Part shown: positions 56,511-64,000 of the stretch, one piece after another
Layout: every line of letters begins with the position of its first letter
Numbering within the stretch: position 1 is the stretch's first letter
Source of the DNA: Promethearchaeota archaeon
Lineage (GTDB): Archaea; Asgardarchaeota; Lokiarchaeia; Sigyniarchaeales; SOKP01
Direction of reading: 5' to 3'
Assembly: GCA_016839745.1 (NCBI GenBank)
Contig: JAEOTS010000004.1
Span: 1 to 64,000, forward strand
Length of the DNA: 64,000 nucleotides
Made by a program: the position numbers and the translations under genes
Notes under the pieces: model-generated
Database searches by the model: none
The model's input: only the letters and a program-made list of their open reading frames with translations
Told to the model about the DNA's origin: nothing

Positions 56511-57817
56511 AGGCTCTCCCCCTTCTTAGTTAGATCAAAAATCTCAAGAAATTGGTTCAGCAGTTCTTCGTTATATTCTCTGACTTGTGTTCCTTCTTCT
56601 CTATCAGTACCTAATACTTCCAAGATTCTATGAATTTTATTTTCCATATCTTTTTTAGATATTTTTTTAATATTAGTCGTTTCAGCATGTTCGTGAATGA
56701 GCGTCTCTTCGATCTCCTCGTTTGTTTTTCCAACAGCAACGCTTATTGGGGCGTACTCTTTTGATGTAAGAGCGTTCTTATTTATTAACGCGTCCAGCGC
56801 TCCCTTATTTCTTAACTGTTCTGCAATTTCGTTTGACTTAATTTCGTACGCTCTACCAGAGGTAAGCGAACCTATAATTCTGACTGTTACGATTTTATCT
56901 TCAGCATTTAACGCTGAAATTTTTTGGTCAATAAGTTCTAGAGAATCTATAACAGTTTTATTAGTACAATCAATTACTAGCGTAAGGATTTCTCTTGGTT
57001 TAATTGGAACAAATTTAACCTTAAGCTCCGAACTTTGAGATTCGCTGTTAACCTCTCCAGAAACGATACAAAAGCCACCATATTGATATTTTTCAAGCTC
57101 TCGAAAATCTGTTGGATAAAGCGAGCCAGGGTAAATAATGCTATTTTTTTGATCGACAATAAGGGTGTTATCTCCTGTTCGTAATTTTTCAGGAACAGTC
57201 TTATGAAGATGACCACCAGCATAATAAGCAAAGTTTTGAGGTAATAACGATTTAGGAGCAGATTCCATATCTTTGAATTCTACTGGTTTTAACTCGCTTA
57301 ACATCGTGTGTAATACAAAAATTTTAATTCCTTCTTCATTCTCTAAATCTTCTCGTAGTAATCGCTTGTAATCTTCAATTTCTAAACTTCTCTTTCGTGC
57401 TCGTAATCCAGTTAGTTTTATACCCGTTTTTGCGTCTTGGATAAAACTTAATTTTAATTTCTTATTATCCGTGAGTTCGCCTTTAGATACGTCAATAAAC
57501 AGTCCTGCCGAAATTAAGGGACGGATCATTGAATTATCAGATGGTGAAAAATCGTGTGAGCCCATTATTCCATAGACAGGTATGTTTTTATCGCGTAATT
57601 TTTTTAACTCTCTTACCGCTAAATCCACAACATCTACTTTTGGATTACTAATGTCGAAAAGATCTCCGCTGAGAATAACAAAATCTACTTCCTCCTCAAT
57701 AATTTTATTAATTGCCTGCTCAAAGGCTTCGTATCCCGTTTGATTTAATATCTCATTTCTCCAAGCACCCAGATGGCAATCAGATAAATGAGCGAATTTT
57801 ACAAACACCTTATTCAC
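56507..57817 (-). CDS. mre11: Mre11 nuclease
   Basis: 436 residues. Phosphodiesterase motifs: DCH (D13, H15, in HLSDCHLG), LSGDLFD, GSHDFS, and GGHLHK. The third motif has serine where GNHD is usual. The C-terminal ~150 residues carry the DNA-capping and Rad50-binding parts. It uses two manganese ions to trim DNA ends. Located between herA (28 bp) and rad50 (4-bp overlap). Confidence 0.94.
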   Translation of the reverse strand: MNKVFVKFAHLSDCHLGAWRNEILNQTGYEAFEQAINKIIEEEVDFVILSGDLFDISNPKVDVVDLAVRELKKLRDKNIPVYGIMGSHDFSPSDNSMIRPLISAGLFIDVSKGELTDNKKLKLSFIQDAKTGIKLTGLRARKRSLEIEDYKRLLREDLENEEGIKIFVLHTMLSELKPVEFKDMESAPKSLLPQNFAYYAGGHLHKTVPEKLRTGDNTLIVDQKNSIIYPGSLYPTDFRELEKYQYGGFCIVSGEVNSESQSSELKVKFVPIKPREILTLVIDCTNKTVIDSLELIDQKISALNAEDKIVTVRIIGSLTSGRAYEIKSNEIAEQLRNKGALDALINKNALTSKEYAPISVAVGKTNEEIEETLIHEHAETTNIKKISKKDMENKIHRILEVLGTDREEGTQVREYNEELLNQFLEIFDLTKKGESL

Positions 57818-57845
57818 ATCTTCTAATTTTTTAATTAATTAAGTT

Positions 57846-59435
57846 TCAAGAAAATCCTGGTGATTTTATTTTAGTTTTTGAATTTTGTTTTTGTCTACCT
57901 TCCTTAATAAAATCTTCAAATAAAGGAATGTTAATTGGAACTGCAAATTTAGTAAAGGTAGACGTAACAATAGCCTCTCCTTTATCAAGACTTCCGATCG
58001 TTTGATAATCGTCCGATAAGTCTTGAGCAGCACTATCAATTAAAGCTCTGCGTTCTGGACCCATTTCATTACCAAGAATAATTTTTGTATTCATATTTGC
58101 CAATATTTCACGGTCGATTATACTTGGAAGCTGTGTAATTGCAATAAGACCTATTTGAAATTTCCTTCCTTCTCGTGCGATTTTTCCAAAGACATTATCA
58201 ATTGATTCTAACACTTTTTTTCCTATAACTCGCGGAGCCTCTTCGATTACGATAGAGATAACAGGTCTTTCTTGTAATTTATCTTCAAACTTAAGCTTTT
58301 TATATTCCTTAAAAACGCCTTCTACGATAATTGAAGCGATAAATATTTCTTCTGCGCCTTCTAATAAGGACGTATCGATTATTATTGTTTTACCTTTTGA
58401 TAATGAATCTATTATAGCGTGTGTAGTTTGTTCGTAGCCACTCGATGTATAAATTCCTTTTTCGCTTAGAGTTCCATCGTCTTCAAGATAAAGGTTTAAT
58501 AATAGCCCAAGCTTCCTCCTTAGAACTTCGATAGTTTGAGGTTGAACTCCTATTTTTTTTAGTTCTTCTGGAGTATGATCTTCATATATTTTTTGAATCC
58601 ATTTTTTTCTATCAGATCGATAAAACACTACAATAGCTTGTTTTTGAGCGTCTGTAAGACTTATACTCCCGATAATATGAGCCGGATTAATAAGATTCAT
58701 GTTAAATTTCAAATCGTTAGCTCCTGAAGTGCCTCTAATAGTATAATATTCTAAGAATTCAGGGCTCTTTGGATGATCTCTCAAACCTTTTTGAGTAATA
58801 GATCCATAATATTCGTTGTGAGGGTCAAATACTAATTTCCCACACTTTTCGTTGTCCAGCAGACCGTAGAGTATTGTTTTTACTAAATTTGATTTACCTC
58901 TTCCCGTTGCAGCGGGTATTAATACATGATGTTTTAATACCTCAGCGGCGTTAACCATTACATCTATGTCTAAGACTTTAGAACCGGAACGCACTTTACC
59001 AAGGTTTAACGGTGTCTCGATCTCTTCTTCTTTAAAGAATTGAAGATGAGATTCCTCTAATTCGAAAATATCTGAAAAGAATGCGGGTAATTTTTTGGGA
59101 ATTGTAAGCTCGTACTTTTCTGAGACCGTGTTTTTTCTAATAGATATCAATTCTCTTGCGTGTGCAAGCACATAATTCCTTAGCTCGGGCTCGTAAATTT
59201 TGAGATTTGACCGATCTCTTTCCAATCCATAACCTGCCATTAACTCCAAAGAACTATCAGGAATTTGGCTTCCATAAAATAGATCTTTAATCTGGAAGAT
59301 CGAATATTCGTCCATACTATTTCCAGCGACAATCAATTCTCCAATCTCAAATTCTTTGTCTGATTTTTGCCTTAAAATTAATTTTACAAAAGATCCTGAC
59401 ACGAAACTTCCTATTTTATTTCCTAATTCTGTCAT
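57846..59435 (-). CDS. herA: HerA DNA translocase/helicase
   Basis: 529 residues: a small N-terminal beta-barrel (HAS-barrel), then the FtsK/VirB4-like ATPase with Walker [12 protein letters not shown] near 183, [11 protein letters not shown], a Walker-B-like strand IVIEEAPR and IAITQLPS. Hexameric HerA pumps DNA to the NurA nuclease during end resection. nurA lies 53 bp upstream, mre11 28 bp downstream. Confidence 0.94.
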   Translation of the reverse strand: MTELGNKIGSFVSGSFVKLILRQKSDKEFEIGELIVAGNSMDEYSIFQIKDLFYGSQIPDSSLELMAGYGLERDRSNLKIYEPELRNYVLAHARELISIRKNTVSEKYELTIPKKLPAFFSDIFELEESHLQFFKEEEIETPLNLGKVRSGSKVLDIDVMVNAAEVLKHHVLIPAATGRGKSNLVKTILYGLLDNEKCGKLVFDPHNEYYGSITQKGLRDHPKSPEFLEYYTIRGTSGANDLKFNMNLINPAHIIGSISLTDAQKQAIVVFYRSDRKKWIQKIYEDHTPEELKKIGVQPQTIEVLRRKLGLLLNLYLEDDGTLSEKGIYTSSGYEQTTHAIIDSLSKGKTIIIDTSLLEGAEEIFIASIIVEGVFKEYKKLKFEDKLQERPVISIVIEEAPRVIGKKVLESIDNVFGKIAREGRKFQIGLIAITQLPSIIDREILANMNTKIILGNEMGPERRALIDSAAQDLSDDYQTIGSLDKGEAIVTSTFTKFAVPINIPLFEDFIKEGRQKQNSKTKIKSPGFS

Positions 59436-59488
59436 TTTTTACTACATTCGTAATTTTATAATTTTAATTTAATTATTCTCTTTCTTTT

Positions 59489-60622
59489 CTAGTTTTTTCT
59501 TATTGCGTTTAATAAATCATGTGCATCGATAGAGCGAATGCGTGGTAAAATATAGTTTGCATACAATTCCGAATCGAATTCAGACATCAACTGAATTTTT
59601 TGAGGGCCAATTTCTCTAGCAGCTACTCTCGATAATTGATCTACTTTGATCAAGCCATAGGGATAACCTGGAAACGATAAATCGGTTGAATTTCTTGCTA
59701 AATTTGAGATTATAACTTCTTTTTCCTGTTGATCTAACTTTTCTGATTGGTCTAGATAAATATCAAACCTAAACGGCGAACGGGCAAATTTATGGAGTTT
59801 CACGAAATAGATGTCTGCTAAATTATCCGCCTTAGTTATTCTATAAATTGGATGATAATACCAAGTCTCTTCTGGATATTTTTTACTTGCCATCATATCA
59901 ACCAAAGATATTAAGGAATCTCCGCTTTTTGTAATCAACCTACATGTCTTCGAGAGTCCCGTAATATAAACGCTTTTCTCCTTGGCCGTCGAGTGTAGCT
60001 CTCTCACTAACAAGATTTCGTCTTTATATCCTGTTTGAAGCGATCCGTCTCGAATAAATATATCTCCCTTATCCAGTTCATACTCGATAAGTTTGGTGGC
60101 GTATGTCCATTCTGCAAACCTCATTGCAACTCCACCGAAAATCTCAATTCTCGGCATAAATCGAAATCCAATTAATTCCCTTACTTCATTCAAAGGTATA
60201 ATAATTTCCTCGTCTGGCAAGAATTCTTTAAATCTTGGCTCTCTCGGAAACAGTTGGATATTGTATGCCATTTTTCCATCTGTTAAAGGTTCTAGGATCG
60301 TTGCAGTATAAAATTCTATAACCTCGGGAGTTTTCTTGGATGATTTAATTTTATTTCCTTCAAATAACACTCCTGCAACTCTATTTAAACTGATATTAAA
60401 ATCCGCTGCGCTCAAGATTGATGCAGTTCCCCCATCCACGAAGGCTAATTTTCTCGACTCATCACAGACCGGAATTGGAAAAATTCTCTCTTTAGCAATA
60501 TCATAACTTATTTCATTCTCTCCTTCGGTAAAGGGTGAATCTTTAATATTAATTTCTCGTTTGCGCTGTTGAATAAAATCGATACACTCTTTTAACACAG
60601 AGGGGTTGTTATTGTCGTTCAT
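59489..60622 (-). CDS. nurA: NurA 5'-3' nuclease
   Basis: 377 residues with the NurA domain: FVDGGTASIL near residue 50 provides the first metal aspartate, and IFIRDGSLQTGY another acidic site. It degrades the 5' strand of DNA ends together with HerA. It is the first gene of the nurA-herA-mre11-rad50-TPR operon; AT-rich promoter sequence lies at about 60640-60690. Confidence 0.92.
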   Translation of the reverse strand: MNDNNNPSVLKECIDFIQQRKREINIKDSPFTEGENEISYDIAKERIFPIPVCDESRKLAFVDGGTASILSAADFNISLNRVAGVLFEGNKIKSSKKTPEVIEFYTATILEPLTDGKMAYNIQLFPREPRFKEFLPDEEIIIPLNEVRELIGFRFMPRIEIFGGVAMRFAEWTYATKLIEYELDKGDIFIRDGSLQTGYKDEILLVRELHSTAKEKSVYITGLSKTCRLITKSGDSLISLVDMMASKKYPEETWYYHPIYRITKADNLADIYFVKLHKFARSPFRFDIYLDQSEKLDQQEKEVIISNLARNSTDLSFPGYPYGLIKVDQLSRVAAREIGPQKIQLMSEFDSELYANYILPRIRSIDAHDLLNAIRKN

Positions 60623-60755
60623 CTATATTCATTTATTTTGCCTTTAATATATTATTATAAGGTGTGATATTTATATATTTAAATTTAAAGTTCTTGTCTA
60701 AAACTCATCTTCAATTAAAAAACTAAAATTCACCAGTCAATCCAAACTTAAAATA

Positions 60756-62726
60756 TTATAAAGTATAGATATTTTGAATAATTTCTTCAATAATAGTAAT
60801 TTTCTTACCGTCTAAATAGCATTTTTCTATAAAATCTTCCATAACTTTATAATTCTTTTTACAATCTTTTACTTTCGTGAATTCATAAATTTCTTTTAGT
60901 TTATTAAGTTCCTTATTGTAATAATCTTCCTCGACACTAGATTTTATTATAGTTGACATATTTGGATTTAATGAAGCCCAATTTCTTTCAACTTTTTGTT
61001 CATATGGATCCTTGATATCTTTATCACCCATGATTTTCCTTAAAACGGTATTAGTCTTCTTATGATTCTCAAGGTCATCACCTTTCTTATTACTATCAGT
61101 ATCAAAAATTACATATGTTGGAATCTCAAATTCTCTAAAAATTAATGCTAAACGGTCTAAATTTCTTTTACCTAAACTAGGTATAACTGTAATTCCGCAT
61201 TCATCAAAATTCTTTTCACTTAATTTTTGATCAAGAGCTAAAAAAATAGCTTTATCTTCTAGCCCTTCTACAAATACTACTTTATCTGCGAAAAAACCCT
61301 CTGATATTTCAAGTGTCATAATAGATATCAATCGACTTATTAATGTTGTCGCATCACATTTTTTTTCCTCAGGGAATTCCCACATCTCTTTAATTTTTTG
61401 GGCAATATCATGAAGTTCAATTTCTTTTGCAGAAACAAAATAGTGATCATTTTTTTTTATTTTCCTTAAAATCCGTATGTTTTCGACACTCTGTATATCT
61501 ATTAAATAAGGAGAATGACTACTGCATATTATTTGAAATTTAAATCCTGAATCTTTATTATAAGTTATTATCTCATTAAATAATTTCTTGATTAATTTAA
61601 TTCTATTAGGGTGTTGGTACAATTCAGGTTCTTCAATAATTAGTAAGATTAAGTTTTCATTCTGATCAGAATTATCTTCATCTCGATCTATCCCCTTGCT
61701 TTCTTTCTCTATAAACCGCTGTTCCCCTAAATATTGCAAAAGAGTGAAGAAAAAAGTTCTCTGTACTCCATGACCTAAAGACGATATAGGTCCTTTGAAT
61801 TCATACTCCTTTAATTCTGTCCCATAGCTTGTTCCTTTAAACAAAACATCTCCGGGAAAAAAATTAATATATACTTCACAATCTGGTGCATATTGATTTA
61901 ATCTATCACTTAACTCTTTATTTAGAAAAGAAATTCTAGAAATATTATCTTTATCTGTAAATTCTTGATATTTCTTTAATGTGATCTCTTTAAATTCATT
62001 TAACTCCCTTGATTCCTCAATTGTATTTTTAATAGTCAAGTTCACTAATTCATTTAAATAAGTTGATCGTTCTTCTTTTTCTTCTTCACTATATTCATGA
62101 ACTGCAGGAATAAAAAAGAATTCCATATATTTTCCTAATTTCCCTGTTCCTACTCCTCTCCAACCGAAAAACTGACCTTTATCCATGGTAAGTTCTAGAT
62201 CAGCAGGATGATCATTTTCCCATTCAGTTAAAAATACTTCAATAACATCCGCTGATTGTCTCCCAATTTCTGGTAAAGAAGTGTATTTTTCCATTGTTTT
62301 GAGTTCTTTATATAATTTTTTTTTCTCAGTTTTACTTTCAGTTTCCCTAATTTCATTAAATTGACGATATAATTTTCTTTGACCATGATATTTTTGAGAT
62401 TTGTTAGGATTGTTATTTTCTTCATCACCTTTAGCTATTTTTATTACTCGTAATATGTTATTTTGGATATAAGGATGAAATTCTTGCTCTTCGTCTTTTG
62501 TTAAACCCGTAAATGCTATGCTTACTTCTATCTGATTTTTCAAATCTTTATTGTAAAAATCCTCTACTTTTAATCTATATTTAGGTTCTTTGAAAAAATT
62601 TAAAGCATGTAAAATTGAAGATTTTCCAACACCATTTTTTCCAATTAAAATGGTAAAATTACTTAATTTTAATGTTAAATCTTTGATCCCTCTAAAATTT
62701 TTAATATTAACTTCTTTAATTTTCAT
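60756..62726 (-). CDS. OLD-family ATP-dependent nuclease (ABC ATPase plus TOPRIM)
   Basis: 656 residues from ATG 62726. The N-terminal ABC ATPase has Walker A IGKNGVGKSS (28-37), a signature-like LGHGVQRTFFF and Walker B LLIIEEPELYQHP. The C-terminal TOPRIM has VVFVEGLEDKAIF and FDTDSNKK, the glutamate and DxD metal site. OLD proteins cleave DNA and serve in phage defence, alone or with a partner (as in Gabija). A TTG 12 bp upstream could also start it. The closest gene, divergent across 160 bp, is a WYL domain. No helicase is adjacent. Confidence 0.88.
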   Translation of the reverse strand: MKIKEVNIKNFRGIKDLTLKLSNFTILIGKNGVGKSSILHALNFFKEPKYRLKVEDFYNKDLKNQIEVSIAFTGLTKDEEQEFHPYIQNNILRVIKIAKGDEENNNPNKSQKYHGQRKLYRQFNEIRETESKTEKKKLYKELKTMEKYTSLPEIGRQSADVIEVFLTEWENDHPADLELTMDKGQFFGWRGVGTGKLGKYMEFFFIPAVHEYSEEEKEERSTYLNELVNLTIKNTIEESRELNEFKEITLKKYQEFTDKDNISRISFLNKELSDRLNQYAPDCEVYINFFPGDVLFKGTSYGTELKEYEFKGPISSLGHGVQRTFFFTLLQYLGEQRFIEKESKGIDRDEDNSDQNENLILLIIEEPELYQHPNRIKLIKKLFNEIITYNKDSGFKFQIICSSHSPYLIDIQSVENIRILRKIKKNDHYFVSAKEIELHDIAQKIKEMWEFPEEKKCDATTLISRLISIMTLEISEGFFADKVVFVEGLEDKAIFLALDQKLSEKNFDECGITVIPSLGKRNLDRLALIFREFEIPTYVIFDTDSNKKGDDLENHKKTNTVLRKIMGDKDIKDPYEQKVERNWASLNPNMSTIIKSSVEEDYYNKELNKLKEIYEFTKVKDCKKNYKVMEDFIEKCYLDGKKITIIEEIIQNIYTL

Positions 62727-62886
62727 AACTAAAACCAATTTTTAGAATTGAATTGAAACATAAGGAATTTTGTCGGTAATATTTATTAATTAATAGATAT
62801 TACTCATTTCTGTAATATAAATTATACATAGTAATTAATAAATGTTATAAAATGTATAAATAAATAAAAAGAATTAAGCGGTTCAT

Positions 62887-63195
62887 TTGAAAAGGATAAT
62901 ATGTGAAGCTATCAAAGGTAAGAAGGTTCTTACATTTTATTATGATGGAGGAAATCGTAGAACTGAGCCATATTGCTACGGTCGTGGGAAAAAAGGTAAT
63001 GATTTTCTAAGAGCATACCAAATTAGTGGATATAGTAGATCAGGTAACCCACAAGGATGGAAACTCTTTATTATGTCTAAATTATCAAGTATAATAATAA
63101 CGGATGAGACTTTTAATAAAATTAGACCGAAATATAATCCCAAAGATCCTCAAATGTCTACGATATATTGTAAAATAGAAAAAACTTCTGTTTAG
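62887..63195 (+). CDS. Stand-alone WYL-like domain protein
   Basis: 102 residues starting at TTG 62887. The sequence follows a WYL (PAFF) domain: ICEAIKGKKVLTFYYDGG, RRTEPYCYGRGKKG and FLRAYQISGYS. No winged helix is attached. WYL domains sense nucleotides or nucleic-acid fragments and regulate many defence systems. Being divergent from the OLD gene, it may control it through the shared 62727-62886 region. Confidence 0.75.
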   Translation: MKRIICEAIKGKKVLTFYYDGGNRRTEPYCYGRGKKGNDFLRAYQISGYSRSGNPQGWKLFIMSKLSSIIITDETFNKIRPKYNPKDPQMSTIYCKIEKTSV

Positions 63196-63227
63196 ATTCC
63201 AGTTCTTTTTATCCCCAATAAGATATT

Positions 63228-63241
63228 GGTGTTTAAACACC
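63228..63241. repeat. Perfect 14-bp palindrome
   Basis: GGTGTTTAAACACC equals its own reverse complement. It lies between the WYL gene and a coding-like stretch that seems to lack its start. It may be an operator or a junction. Confidence 0.45.
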
Positions 63242-63244
63242 AAG

Positions 63245-63562
63245 CACTTCAGTTACGAGGAACTTTACTTCCTAAAGGAAAAGAGTAACCTCGCCATCTA
63301 CCAAGCTTTGTTACCAAAAGTTTTTAGGATGCCAGGAGTCAGAGAAAAATACGACAGAGAGCCTGGAGCGTTTGAAGAGATGTTGTCGGGAAACATTGGT
63401 GCTCGTTCCTTTGCTCCGTTTGTTAGAATTACATCCGATTTCCTCTCCGTTGACGTTATATTTTCCGGCATACTTAATATAAAACCGAAGAATATAGCAC
63501 CGAACCTTAAAGGATTTGACTACATTAACATGGAAGTGCGAGAAACATATTTTAACTATTAA
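63245..63562 (+). pseudogene. Coding-like stretch without a proper start, possibly 5'-truncated gene
   Basis: From about 63245 to TAA 63562 one frame reads as good protein of about 105 residues (KHFSYEELYFLKEKSNLAIYQ, then LPKVFRMPGVREKYDREPG). Codon use is more G/C-rich than the genes before it. The open frame continues upstream to 63179 but that part looks non-coding. Possible starts are TTG 63308 and ATG 63329, both inside the convincing region. I suspect the 5' end was lost near the palindrome at 63228. Family not recognised. Confidence 0.45.
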
Positions 63563-63679
63563 ATGTTTAAAACCTTCTTTTTTTATTTTTTATTAAAAAA
63601 TGTTAATCTAAAGACCCAAGAACCTTTTTATACACGGCTAAAAAACATTTTTTAAACAATTAACTTGAGAGAATGATAA

Positions 63680-63745
63680 ATGCCAATTTTGACATTCTAT
63701 GCGTTAGTAATTGCACTTTTAACAGGAATAGATACTAACGATTAA
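63680..63745 (+). CDS. Possible 21-codon hydrophobic ORF
   Basis: ATG 63680 to TAA 63745, reading MPILTFYALVIALLTG and a short polar end. GAGAGAATGATAA precedes it. Very short; listed because the 63563-63826 gap holds nothing else that I can recognise. Confidence 0.25.
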   Translation: MPILTFYALVIALLTGIDTND

Positions 63746-63826
63746 GTTTTTTTCTCTAACTTAAGGTTAAATTATAATGATTAAGCCCTCTTAGGATTTA
63801 AATCAGATAATTGAATTTTTTATATA

Positions 63827-64000
63827 ATGAAAAATAGGATTCACACTAAGGAACAAGCTCGAGCGTTTCTCGTACAAAACGCGTTAAACGAGATAATCGA
63901 AATAAGTGATTCTTCTAAATTTTATACGAAGGTGTTTTGTGTCTTTGCGAAGTATGGGCTCCTGTTAGACGCAAGGGGAGAGGATTTTTTCTCCGGAGAC
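63827..64000 (+). CDS. Start of a gene running off the right edge, function unknown
   Basis: 58 codons from ATG 63827 without a stop (MKNRIHTKEQARAFLVQN, then helical NALNEIIEISDSSKFY and KVFCVFAKYGLLLD). Codon use is similar to the stretch at 63245. Not recognised. Confidence 0.6.
   Translation, partial: MKNRIHTKEQARAFLVQNALNEIIEISDSSKFYTKVFCVFAKYGLLLDARGEDFFSGD

Noticed and set aside
60756-62726. Complete Gabija system
   Set aside because: The only UvrD-like helicase is 8 kb away in the opposite orientation, with a repair operon between. It looks like an ordinary UvrD/PcrA rather than GajB.
1-64000. tRNA, rRNA, SRP RNA or RNase P RNA genes
   Set aside because: No T-loop pattern such as GTTCGAATCC with matching acceptor stems, and no conserved RNA core, was found when reading both strands. 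This is a by-eye scan, so a degenerate or intron-containing tRNA could be missed.

Overview
The window reads as AT-rich archaeal DNA, most likely from an Asgard archaeon (Promethearchaeota, Lokiarchaeia-like). The main evidence is a NurA-HerA-Mre11-Rad50 operon and an AbrB-PhoU protein, both archaeal hallmarks. They occur with a Rab/Ras-type small GTPase, HEAT and leucine-rich-repeat proteins, TATA-like boxes with oligo-T gene ends, and GGTG/GGAGG ribosome sites. The lineage is an inference from gene content. I saw no rRNA, tRNA, CRISPR array, transposase or integrase.

Layout. 1-5.2 kb: a sulfatase cut by the left edge, a UroD/corrinoid methyltransferase-like protein, an amidohydrolase, a HEAT-like protein, and a small GTPase followed 4 bp later by a winged-helix protein. 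5.2-6.8 kb: a four-helix membrane protein and a HEAT-LRR protein. 6.9-13.9 kb: a same-strand run of a ThDP enzyme, a zinc alcohol dehydrogenase, an acyl-CoA synthetase, an acyl-CoA dehydrogenase and a crotonase, which look like fatty or branched acyl-CoA metabolism. 13.9-17.6 kb: UPF0371, a CTP synthase with an insertion, and a cupin. 17.7-22.0 kb (minus strand): 4-hydroxybutyryl-CoA dehydratase, a QueG-like Fe-S protein, an unknown protein and a CPBP-like membrane protein lacking its histidines. 22.2-26.7 kb: carAB; with the CTP synthase this gives two steps of pyrimidine synthesis. 26.7-31.0 kb: PAP2 phosphatase, RAM-domain protein, AbrB-PhoU regulator and a plant-NLR-like LRR protein.

31.1-46.1 kb is a cell-surface region: a secreted zinc phospholipase C-like protein, three small membrane proteins (one with a winged helix, one beta-helix-like), and a 3748-residue giant. 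The giant carries PKD-like domains, calcium-type acidic repeats, five copies of a LamG-like module and two membrane clusters. A MarR-like protein follows it by 16 bp. 46.1-50.8 kb is accessory DNA: a possible 57-codon AbrB-like gene, a HEPN protein, small membrane proteins, tandem hairpins and very short ORFs.

50.8-60.6 kb holds DNA repair: a UvrD-type helicase on the plus strand facing a minus-strand NurA-HerA-Mre11-Rad50 operon that ends in a TPR protein. NurA, HerA, Mre11 and Rad50 are expected to resect DNA ends. 60.7-63.6 kb holds an OLD-family ATPase-TOPRIM nuclease divergent from a lone WYL domain, a likely defence pair, followed by a gene that seems to have lost its 5' end. A further gene runs off the right edge.

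The most unusual cross-window signal is that four intact-looking genes (starting at about 1834, 3661, 27855 and 33079) have a GGTG-type ribosome site but only ATA or ATT where ATG would be expected.
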